Positions 55,350-64,000 of a stretch of 64,000 nucleotides of DNA are shown in pieces. Each line of letters begins with the position of its first letter. Positions within the stretch are counted from its first letter, which is position 1. Origin of the DNA: Thermothelomyces thermophilus ATCC 42464 (taxonomy: Eukaryota; Ascomycota; Sordariomycetes; Sordariales; Chaetomiaceae); NCBI RefSeq assembly GCF_000226095.1, contig NC_016475.1:930001-994000 (forward strand). Reading direction: 5' to 3'. Under the pieces are notes generated by a model. That model was not told where the DNA came from and made no database searches. It saw only the letters and a program-made list of their open reading frames with translations. The position numbers were made by a program, and so were the translations under genes.

Positions 55350-56939
55350 TCACTTCTTCTTCCTCGCCGTGGTAGCCACGAGTCGCTTCTTGACAGCTTT
55401 CGGCATCTTCGTTTTCCTCTTCTCCCGCCTCTCCTCCTTGACTAACCACTTGTGCTCTCTCTTTTCTTCCTTGTCCTCGAACTTCCTCCCCCTTGGCCTC
55501 CTCTTCTCAAACCGGCTCTCATCCTCGTCGCCGGAGTTCCCATCGCTCAGAGCAGCGCCGTCGTCCGAGCCCGCATCCGAGCTCGCGTCCGAGCTCTCGG
55601 CCTCCTCCTCATCTTCATTCTTACGGACGACGCTGTCCGCCAACATGTGCCTATACACCAACTCATCCACCTTCTTAGTGGCATCTTTCTCAATGTCATA
55701 CACCTCGTCCAAGGATTGAGGGATGTACTGGTTGCGGAACACCTCGTTGTCGACCTCGAGCTCCGCGGCGGCCTCGGCAGTATCCGCCACGGGGGGGCGG
55801 ACCTCGTACAGATGCTCAATGGCCTTTGCCATCTCTGGCTCATCGACCGGGCCGTCCGGAGCGGTGATGAAGTTGAAGATGGTGCGGTCCTGCAGCGTGT
55901 CGACGCCCTGCCGTCGGAAGAAGTCGCCGACGTTCTTGATGTCCATGCGCAAGAATTCGAGGGCCCGTGGATGGTCGTGCTCGACCGACTGGGACACGTC
56001 GATGATGTAGAGCCGGTTGTCGTGGTAGAGGATGTTGTACTCGCTCAGATCGGCGTGCACCAGGCTGCACACCTGGTAGAGACGGCGCATGATGCCCAAA
56101 AGCTGGATGTAGAGCTTCCGCCACCGCTCGTCGACATCGTCGCCGGTGAACCGCGCATCTCGCAGACGCGGGTATGCGTAGCCGCGCCTGTCGCCCAGGA
56201 ACTCCATCACCAGCACGTGCAACTTGAGCATGAGCGGCTCGGGACAGGCGATACCGGCCGCGTGCAGCCGCCGCAGGTTGCGGAACTCCTTCTCGGCCCA
56301 GAGCTTGACCATCTTGCGGTTGTTTCCCTTCTCGGCACCGGCCTTGAATCGGTGCTCTCCCGTGATGTAGCGTTCGCGGTCTTTGAAGACCAGGATGGCC
56401 GTCTTGTAGATCTTGATGGCACGCTGAATGGGCTCGCCGCCGCCATCCGGGTACAGGACGGCGCCGTAGACGTTGGCTTCCTTACCGGTGCTGATGGCGC
56501 CGTGAATCTCGTTTACGACGCCGCGGTTGATCATCTGAAGCAGAATCATGCGGGTGCGCTGGTCGAGCACCAACTCGGCGGTAGCGCGGTCCGCCTTGTC
56601 CTTGTCGCGCTCCTGGTTTTGCTTGACATTATCGAGGCGAATCTTTGCGGCATGTTTGGACAGCTCGGCGATTTGGTCGTCAATGCTCGCAAACGTGTTG
56701 GCCTTGGGCTTCTGAGAATTGGAAGCTGGCAAGCCCGCGGCGGACTGAGAGGCGGCGCCATGGATCTGGCGCTGACGGTTGTACGACTTGGTGAGGTCGG
56801 CAGAAGGGTTCTCCAAAAGATCGTCGTCGAGCTCGTCGGCCGAGTTGAAGATGTCTTCCAGGTCATCATCGTCGTCCTCGTACAAGTAGTCCGCGTTGGG
56901 CGGGGTGACGTCGGTTGGGTCGGTGACGGCTGCAGTCAT
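55350..56939 (-). CDS. RIO1: Atypical serine kinase/ATPase RIO1, single exon
   Basis: The protein has 529 residues, without introns. Rio1 acts in the last cytoplasmic steps of 40S ribosomal subunit maturation, where its ATPase activity drives release of assembly factors, and it has roles in rDNA and cell-cycle control in yeast. The acidic N-terminus (EDDDDDLEDIFNSADELDDD) is followed by the RIO domain. The RIO-specific P-loop STGKEANVY is at 150-158, the lysine-bearing strand RAIKIYKT at 173-180, the flexible-loop region VFKDRERYITGEHRF, the catalytic HADLSEYNIL with Asp297, and the metal-binding IIDVSQSVEHDHPRAL with Asp314. The C-terminal tail is acidic then strongly basic (KKRLVATTARKKK), as in yeast Rio1. 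Length is normal for the family. All key residues are present, so it should be active. Confidence 0.95.
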   Translation of the reverse strand: MTAAVTDPTDVTPPNADYLYEDDDDDLEDIFNSADELDDDLLENPSADLTKSYNRQRQIHGAASQSAAGLPASNSQKPKANTFASIDDQIAELSKHAAKIRLDNVKQNQERDKDKADRATAELVLDQRTRMILLQMINRGVVNEIHGAISTGKEANVYGAVLYPDGGGEPIQRAIKIYKTAILVFKDRERYITGEHRFKAGAEKGNNRKMVKLWAEKEFRNLRRLHAAGIACPEPLMLKLHVLVMEFLGDRRGYAYPRLRDARFTGDDVDERWRKLYIQLLGIMRRLYQVCSLVHADLSEYNILYHDNRLYIIDVSQSVEHDHPRALEFLRMDIKNVGDFFRRQGVDTLQDRTIFNFITAPDGPVDEPEMAKAIEHLYEVRPPVADTAEAAAELEVDNEVFRNQYIPQSLDEVYDIEKDATKKVDELVYRHMLADSVVRKNEDEEEAESSDASSDAGSDDGAALSDGNSGDEDESRFEKRRPRGRKFEDKEEKREHKWLVKEERREKRKTKMPKAVKKRLVATTARKKK

Positions 56940-57657
56940 GGTCGTGACCTAATTGTAAAGCGTTCCGTAAATCGTAGAGCACGGACAAAACCAGGGTCAC
57001 CCGAAGAAGAACTTGTGTGATATGGGATGAAGGGGATAATGTAGCTGGGCAGGTCGGAAAGAAAGCTATCGGTTGAGGACGGCGACGTTTGAGGACGGAA
57101 CGTTGAATTTTTGGTGGGGTGTGTGTTATCTTATCGATCCGCGGGGTAGGTAATCCTGCTGCTGGAGAGAACTCCTTGGGATTCCGTAGTAATTAACTAA
57201 ATTGTAGGCTCGGTGCTAGTTAACTGAATTGGGGACCGTTTAGCGCGTTCAGCGTCCTGGAGAAAAGCGATGACGATCGCCGACTTGGACTAGCGGAAAA
57301 TTGAAGAAAAGACGAAGAATGATGGGGGAGGACGCTTTTACATTTATACGGATTACTTTGGCTTAATAAATAATGATGAACCAAAACCGACTCACGGCAA
57401 ACCTGTCAACGCACGTCTCGAGTCTGGCACATGCAAAGCGAAGTGCGGCTCGCATTTGCCTCTATGGAGTGACGACGAATAGATGCGTGTCTTGCGCATG
57501 TTGGCAAAGACAACCATAAGTAAATCGATAAGATGAAGGCGCCATGGTAGTGTCAGTGAATGGTTTGTCGGGCCTCGTTTGACCTGGCGTTCAATGTTTG
57601 TCTCGGAACAGCGAGCGAGCGGTCCGCCTAGAACTAAGAGTAGAGCTCCACAGCAGT
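56940..57657. other. RIO1 promoter and upstream intergenic region
   Basis: About 0.7 kb with normal base composition up to the edge of the mariner transposon at 57,658. No coding signal is seen. Confidence 0.5.
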
Positions 57658-58494
57658 TACAGTGGGGTGTCAAAAGTCTCATGCCACCCCACCTGTCCCC
57701 AGCCATCTACATTTTTACCACCAGACTTTAATACAGGATATCTCAACAGCCACAAATTGTATAGGAAAACTGTTTACATTAGATAGTAGCCCTGGTTCTA
57801 AGCTTCAATATTTTATATACCACCCCCTGGCTCTTTTGACTACGGCCAGCCGACATGGCATTCCCTAGATTAGCTTGTCGATTAGCCCCTGATCAATAGC
57901 CTACCACGCCTCCTATAGGCACTTGGTAAACTCTTTAATATCTAGCCTGTTCTACCTTAAATTCTATAGATCTGGGAACATCGTATATAGCCTCCGTTTA
58001 AGAAGGGCCTATATATATTTAATAGGGTTTAAATTAGGGTTATATATAGGCTATTTAATCTAGGAAATCCCCTATACTAAGAGCTACTATTTAGTAGATT
58101 TATAGATATATATAAGAGCGTTATCTTGTTAAAAGTATTAAGTTCTATCGTAAAAAGGTAGAAGGTCCTTTTCTAGAGCCTTCTAATATAACTAGGCTAT
58201 ATATCTATAGTATAGAGTGCTTAGATCCCTCTCTAGGATAATAAGCTTACTCCGACTACCTACCTATATTACCCCCTATACTATAATTACAATATTTACT
58301 CTTATATAGTTCTTTAAGTCAACAAATCTATAGTTATACTTCTTAAAAGGAAAACGGAATATCTAGATAGTTAGATTTAAAGTATTATTTTAATAAGAAT
58401 ACTCGTCAGAAAAGATAATCTAAGATAGTTAGAAATATTAAAAAGAATTACTATACTATACTTAACTTACTTAAACCAATTTATTAGACTAGGG
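57658..58494 (-). mobile_element. Tc1/mariner DNA transposon, 3' part, interrupted by a gypsy element
   Basis: A TA dinucleotide at 57658-57659 is followed by CAGTGGGGTGTCAAAAGTC, a Tc1-type terminal inverted repeat. On the minus strand the transposase C-terminal half can be followed in degraded form. It shows IIFSDEYSY (first catalytic Asp region, about 58,410), QDNALIYIS (for the QDNAPxHT second-Asp motif, about 58,120), YNPNLNPIKYI (for YSPDLNPIENIW, about 58,035) and the ending RLAVVKRARGWYIKY with its stop near 57,810. Several in-frame TAG/TAA codons and one or more frame changes interrupt it, mostly at sites where TGG or CAG would be expected, which is RIP-like. The N-terminal half and the other inverted repeat are absent here because the gypsy element starts at about 58,495; they should lie beyond the window's end. 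Confidence 0.75.
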
Positions 58495-58943
58495 CTAGAA
58501 GTTCTTAATATAACCAGAGGGATACAAGGTATGGTTTTGTTTTTCCGGTTCTATAGAGCTTTACTATATACAATAGGTATAAATAGGGGTTACCTATCTA
58601 GGGGCACTAGATAGATAGGAAAAAAAAAAGGGGGATAATAGATAGCTTTCGATACTCGTTTACTCTAATAGATTAGAGTGACAGGATATAGTTCTTCTTT
58701 CTTTTATAAGTTAAAGTATCTTTTTCTATATAAGTAGACTCTTTTACGTCTGTCTAGAGGGACATTACGGTCGCCGCCTTTGCCTCTATCGTCGTTACCA
58801 TCTAGATGGTCGGACTTGCCTACTATGACTGCGAATACTCGGATGCCCTAGACATTTTAAGCTAACGCTCCTCCCTATCTAACTAGATAGAGATTTAGTT
58901 CTAGAGGTGCTAAGTAGTGCCTTAGAGGGTTGGTACTAGCTTA
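58495..58943 (+). repeat. 5' LTR of the right-hand gypsy fossil (about 449 bp)
   Basis: The bounds come from similarity to the two other LTR copies in the window. It begins TAGACTAGGGCTAG. The end near CTAGCTTA is uncertain by a few bases. Confidence 0.7.
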
Positions 58944-61900
58944 TATTTTAGGGGCTTAATTAGGGAAGAGCTTAGCTCTAAGTCTAAACTAGACTACTAG
59001 ACTTTAAGCATAGTAGGATAGTAACGTTTGTAATAGAGGAGCGAAGATATATACGTAGAGGCGTATATAGTAAGACTATTAGGAAAGTAAGAAGAGCGAA
59101 TATAGGTACTAAGAGATCGGCATGTTTAGTAGTAGGCTAGGGAACTACTTTTGCCCTAATATAATAATACTGCTAGTAGAGATAGCAGGAATCGTAGGAC
59201 GATAAGTTTAAAGGAGTTCGACGTCTGTCTAGAGGGACAGAAACTCCGAAATACGGATTAGTAATACTAGAGCTATTTAGGATTCAAAAACGAGATTTTA
59301 GAGTCATGTAGGCACTAAAGGAGAGCTTTACGGCTATCCTAGCCCTAGATACCTTGGTATTAGCGCTTACTAATGAGGACGTGTCTGCCTATATACTGCT
59401 ACTCTTTAGCAGTCTGGTATAGGTTTGTCTTATTGTTTTAGGAGTTCTAACTTTAGGGGTTAGAACGTTATTATTATAAGGTATCCCCTATTAAAAGGTT
59501 TAGGAATGGCTTTACTAGGTATACTCTAAAGGAGTAAAAGCGGTAGACTAAGTTTATATTTAATCTTACTAGTTATAGGAAGACTTAAAGGAAAGGAGGA
59601 AAGCTTTCTGGATTAATTACTTAGATAGAAGAGTTATCCTTAAGGAAGTTACTTAAATAGGAAGGTATAATTAAGGATAGTAACCTTAGGTATTACTCTT
59701 CTTATTAGTTTAGTAAATACCTTAATTGAAATTATTACTCTTAACGCCTTTTATATCTAGATATACCGAAACCTTGTTAGGAAGGATACTATTAGAGTTA
59801 TCTTAATTACTAGAGTTTAGAAACCTTACTTCGGACTTGGAAGTCAAGTATCGTACTTAAGTAGACATTATAGTAGATAGACTTACTAAAGTTATTTAGG
59901 TTATATTCTCTTTACCGATAGATAAGGGATTACCTAGTCTCTTCTCTAGTTATAATATTACTAAATACCTTAAGCGTTTCGAAAAGGCTTATAAGATCTT
60001 TAGTAGAGATAACGTTAATAAAATCTCCTACTTCGAGTAGTAGTATATAGATGACCTTTAGGAAATCTTAGACTAGTGGCCAGAGTTAAAGAAGAAGGAT
60101 TAGGCTACTTTCGAAGCTACTATTAAGGAACGCTAGAAGTAGAACGACCCTTGCTAGGAAACCTCTACTTAGGAGCTAGAGCGTCTTCTAGATTCCTAGT
60201 ATACAGATTTAGCTAAGTCTATTTACGACTACCTAGAGTACGTTAATGTCCTACTTACCCAAGTGCTAAAGAGAAAGAAAGTAGTCTATTAATCGTCGGC
60301 TATCTAGAAGGTATAGGACAGATTTCCCTTTACTCTCTAGACTAGTCTTTAGGTCTATAAGAAGGGTAATTTGTAGGTCAATAATATAGAGTAGGAGGAC
60401 TTCTATAATTTTATATAGGAGTATCTATATAAGGGAGTCAACGCTAGGTTAGTATATTATAAGTTAGATCCGAAAGGAGGAGAGGTCAAGCTATAGGTAA
60501 GCTAGACTGTCGAGAAAAGTCCTTTGGCTCCCTAGATATAGGAGAGTCCTTTAGGTTCATCTGCCTAAAGAGACGCTACCTTCGATAAGATCGTTAACGG
60601 GCTTATAGATGCCTTATATAAGCCTTAGATCAATAAGGGCAAAGTTAGCTATAAATCCTTAGATAGGGGTAGACGTTCCTGTGACTAGACGGACGACCTA
60701 AGTGACGACGAGATTAAGGAGATCTAGACTTACCTATTAGCTACTTAAGAGTCTTAGTAGAAGAAGAAGAGCGGTAGATTCTAGCCGAGTTTAACCTTGG
60801 CTATACCTTATAGTTACTACTACTATAATAACTAGACATACTTTACCTATAGATGTCTAGTCCTAGTAGAGGATATCTATAATAGTCTTATCCATCGGCT
60901 CGGTTTTAGGTAAATCTTAGGTAAGAGAGATCTTACTCTTCTAGAAAGCTAGTAGGTCGAAATCCTTGGTAAGGATATAGCTACTATAGCTAATTAGGGG
61001 ACCTAGTAATATATTATTTATATTTATACCTCTCTTTAGCTAGATCTTCCTAATTAAGAGTTATACTAACGGTTTATAGAGAGCTACTAAAAGGAGTATA
61101 GTTAGGAGTACTATCTAGACCTAAACCTTATTACTAATAAGGCCTTCCTTTAATATACTAAAGGTTTATACCTATTAGAAGTAGTTATAACCTCTCTTAA
61201 CCACCTTACTAATACTAAGAGAGTTTCCCCAAAGTTAATCCATAACTAAACTAAGGCTAGAGAGATCAATTTCTAGATAGATCGTAAGTAAGGTAGACGT
61301 ACTCTTATCTAATAGGTAAAACGGACGGCGTCTCGGACAGACGACCCCGTTTTTACCACCGATTACAAAGGCTTACCGACGGACGCGTTACGGTCTGACT
61401 AGATAGCGATATAAGCTTTTAATACTATCGAGTTAGAGGTTAATAGTAAAGATATTTCTAATAGGGATAGTAATATAGTAATTATAGTATAAAGTACTAC
61501 CTTTACGAAGCGCCATTTTATAGAAACGGAAGATAAGCTAATATAAGATCCTATCTAGTAAGAGGGGACTAATAAAGTAAAGACTATTTGGTTACTAAAA
61601 AGGAATATAGAAGTAAGAGGAACTAACCCTCTAGCTATAAGCCAAGGGGTTATAGCTATTACTAAAAGGGTTGCCAATCTAGCTAGTAAAGGAGCTCTCC
61701 CCCTAGTTAGATAGAAACGAACTATTTGCTTTAAGGAATTAGAGAAATCGACTAAGGAGAATATAGCCTATAACGTACTCTCTCTAGTTAGTAAGGCTCT
61801 TTAAGCGAAGATATTTACTATTAACAAGGTCTTAGGGATCTCCCTGATGTTTAAGAACGTACTAATTATATTCCTTAAGCAGGATTATAAAAGTCCTTAA

Positions 61901-64000
61901 GAGGTAATCGAGTATAAGGGCTTAGCTATTCCCTTCCCTAATAAGCCGGCTTTATAAGTAAGAGGGAGAGCGCTATAAGAGGTTAAGACGTACCTTAGCC
62001 GTCTAGGCAGACGAAGTAGCATTAAGAGAGAAGAGTCTACGATTACGATTCTAGCACTTCTAGGGGTTACTAGTAATAGCTAGTAGGCTATTATAATGGA
62101 TAGGTTTTAGAGTAACTACCTCATTAGACGGCAAGACTAGCTAGACTTATAAGAGATTAAAACGTTCTTCTAGGCTCTAATCTATATACTCTCCACTAGC
62201 TAGAAGATCTAGATAGGTATACTTATACGGATATATATACTACTAACACTCTATTATAACTTTGAGAACCTAAAGGGTAAAAAGGTACTTGCTCTAATTA
62301 ATACTAGATCTAAGTATAATATAATTACCCTTAGCCTAGTATAGAGATACTATCTTTTTATATAGACGACGATAGTAATTTCCTAAGGTCTTTATAATAG
62401 TAGGCCGTTTACTAGGGAAACGGTTAGTATAATCATCTTAAGGGCTATCTTAATCTATAAGCATTTCTTTGTTTTAGATAGAGATACCAGTGGTTACTAA
62501 ATCTTACTAGGTATACTATTTATCTATAATATAAACCTAATATTGAACCATAAAGCTAGCCGTCTGGTTATAGTAAACATTATCGCTAAAAAAAAATTAA
62601 TTAAAGCGTTAGTTATCTTAGATATTATAGCTAAAACGATATTCGAAAGAAAATATTAACTTACAAGGGATAAACTCTAGTATCTAATTATAACGATTAC
62701 CACTACCCCTACGTTTGCTAACATTTAGGACGGTAAAATTCTACTTAGATTTCTTGATAATTAGGCTAATAAAGCTATTTTTAATATAATACTAAGGATT
62801 TCTCGTCTACCTCTTATCGACATACTTACTAAAGTTTTGACATTTTGTCTTACTAGATAAGATACTTTAAAATGGAGACACTAGGAAACGGAGGGCGAAA
62901 TAGACGAGCTCGGCCGTCTAGACAAACGGAAAATGCTTAAGAAACTTACATCAGAGGTTAGAAAAGGGTTATAGGAGGTATAGACGTTTACTATATAAAA
63001 GTCTATAGCTAGAAAAGTTCACCCTGTAGATACGGCCGGTAGCAATAGTTTAGTACCTAACGGTAACCCTAACTGGTGGGAACGGCGCCTAGGGGAAGCT
63101 ACCAAGAAAATGAAGTTTAGGTTAAAGTAGGATAGCCTTATTACGCTACGATTTTCGGATCTAGAGCCTAGGATACGGCTTATAGCCGAACAGCTTAATA
63201 TGCCACTTACGTCTATAAGAAGCTATCTATCTAACTAGGAGAAGGAATTCTTTATATAGGTTCTATGGAATAGGGAGGCCGCCCTAATATAGGATTTTAC
63301 TAAATATAGATAAATTTACCTTAACATTATTCCTCCTTAGGTTATCTAGACCATTCCCTATATGGCATAGTAATCAAAGAGTATCCCTATCCCAAAGCTA
63401 TTAATACCGAAGGTTATTAACCTCCTAAAGTAGTAGATCTAGCGTAGGATTATCGAGCCTAGCTATAGGAGCTACTATAATAACTAGTTCCTAGTCCTTA
63501 AGAAGGATAGTAGTCTCTGGCTAATCAATGACGCCTAGAAAGCTAACGTTATAACTATATAAGATACATTCGTACCGCCGGCTTTAGAGGAATTTAGTAA
63601 GGATTTTGGTAGTTACAAAGTTATCTCCCTCTTAGACCTATTTTCTAGGTATAACCAAGTTAGCCTTAACGAATAGAGCTAGGACCTTATAACCTTTTAA
63701 ACGCCTATTAGCCTCTTCCGGATATATACCCTCCCTATAGGTAGAACGAACTCTATTGCCTAGTTTTAACGAGCGATGACCTAGATCTTCTAGAACTTGA
63801 TTCCGGATATCTACCGTATTTACCTAGACAATATCTATATAAAGGGGCTACAGTCTGACTATAATAGAGAAGAAGTTATCCTTAGGTTATGGAAGTTTGT
63901 AATTAAATACCTCTAAAATGTTAACGTAGTTCTCCTAAACACTAAACTTACTAGAGCTACTATTGTAGCTAGGAAATCCTACTAGTGTCGGCCGTAAGTA
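58495..64000 (+). mobile_element. Fossil Ty3/gypsy LTR retrotransposon, running off the window
   Basis: The 5' LTR is at 58495-58943 (TATAAATAGGGG box near 58,590). A long leader/gag region follows, with a zinc-knuckle-like patch near 60,810-60,860. An aspartic-protease-like region lies at about 62,290-62,600. Reverse transcriptase begins at about 63,480, with a LLDLFSRYNQV block and RAMT-type continuation before the window ends. RNase H, integrase and the 3' LTR must lie further right. It is degraded with very many breaks. It is the same family as the fragment at 14533-16398 and the inverted LTR at 16399-16849. It inserted into the mariner element. Confidence 0.8.

Noticed and set aside
55452-57020. 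A 522-codon plus-strand frame opposite RIO1.
   Set aside because: It mirrors the RIO1 gene in GC-rich DNA and has no domain of its own.

Overview
This looks like a chromosomal segment of a filamentous ascomycete, most likely a sordariomycete. The evidence is short spliceosomal introns with GT..AG ends and CTAAC/CTGAC-like branch sites, GC-rich exons, typical fungal families (RTA1, Zn2Cys6 regulator, DHA1 transporter, GMC oxidoreductase, Mediator subunit 22), and repeat blocks that look mutated by RIP (repeat-induced point mutation: CpA/TpG largely replaced by TpA). The species cannot be named from the sequence alone.

Layout. 0.5-1.9 kb: RBR-type E3 ubiquitin ligase (-). 1.9-4.4 kb: no gene seen. 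4.5-6.5 kb: secreted GMC oxidoreductase (+). 6.85 kb: intron-containing tRNA-Pro(TGG). 7.2-7.6 kb: internally deleted isocitrate-lyase/PEP-mutase-like gene (-). 8.7-9.8 kb: doubtful low-complexity hypothetical gene (-). 11.3-12.35 kb: broken carboxylesterase (-), about 150 bp from a large transposon nest. 12.5-27.9 kb: AT-rich fossil nest. Its outer element is a Ty1/copia retrotransposon on the minus strand with 211-bp LTRs and a CGTAT target duplication. It encloses a Ty3/gypsy fragment, an inverted LTR of that family, an unclassified segment and a chromodomain-bearing Ty3/gypsy element. 27.9-29.8 kb: no gene seen. 29.8-31.6 kb: family-1 glycosyltransferase (+). 32.2-32.6 kb: orphan C-terminal coding fragment (-). 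33.5-33.9 kb: small secreted cysteine-rich protein (+) behind a 250-bp purine microsatellite. 34.4-35.8 kb: single-pass membrane protein with a Cys-rich ectodomain (-). 37.9-39.9 kb: tRNA pseudouridine synthase Pus1 (+). 40.1-40.9 kb: Mediator subunit Med22 (-). 41.4-43.1 kb: decayed unrecognised gene (-). 43.4-45.4 kb: DHA1-type MFS transporter (-). 47.6-48.8 kb: another decayed gene (-). 49.5-50.7 kb: RTA1-like membrane protein (+). 51.2-53.0 kb: Zn2Cys6 regulator (-) with an apparent frameshift. 53.8-54.7 kb: RidA-like and unknown gene fragments. 55.3-56.9 kb: RIO1 kinase (-). 57.66 kb to the end: a Tc1/mariner DNA transposon interrupted by a Ty3/gypsy element that runs off the window.

The genes do not form an obvious metabolic cluster. 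Conserved housekeeping genes (PUS1, MED22, RIO1) alternate with accessory genes (GMC, UGT, secreted protein, MFS, RTA1, regulator) and at least six decayed host genes. The most unusual signal is that both well-preserved LTR fossils in the nest appear to carry a coding-like stretch on the opposite strand between the end of pol and the 3' LTR.
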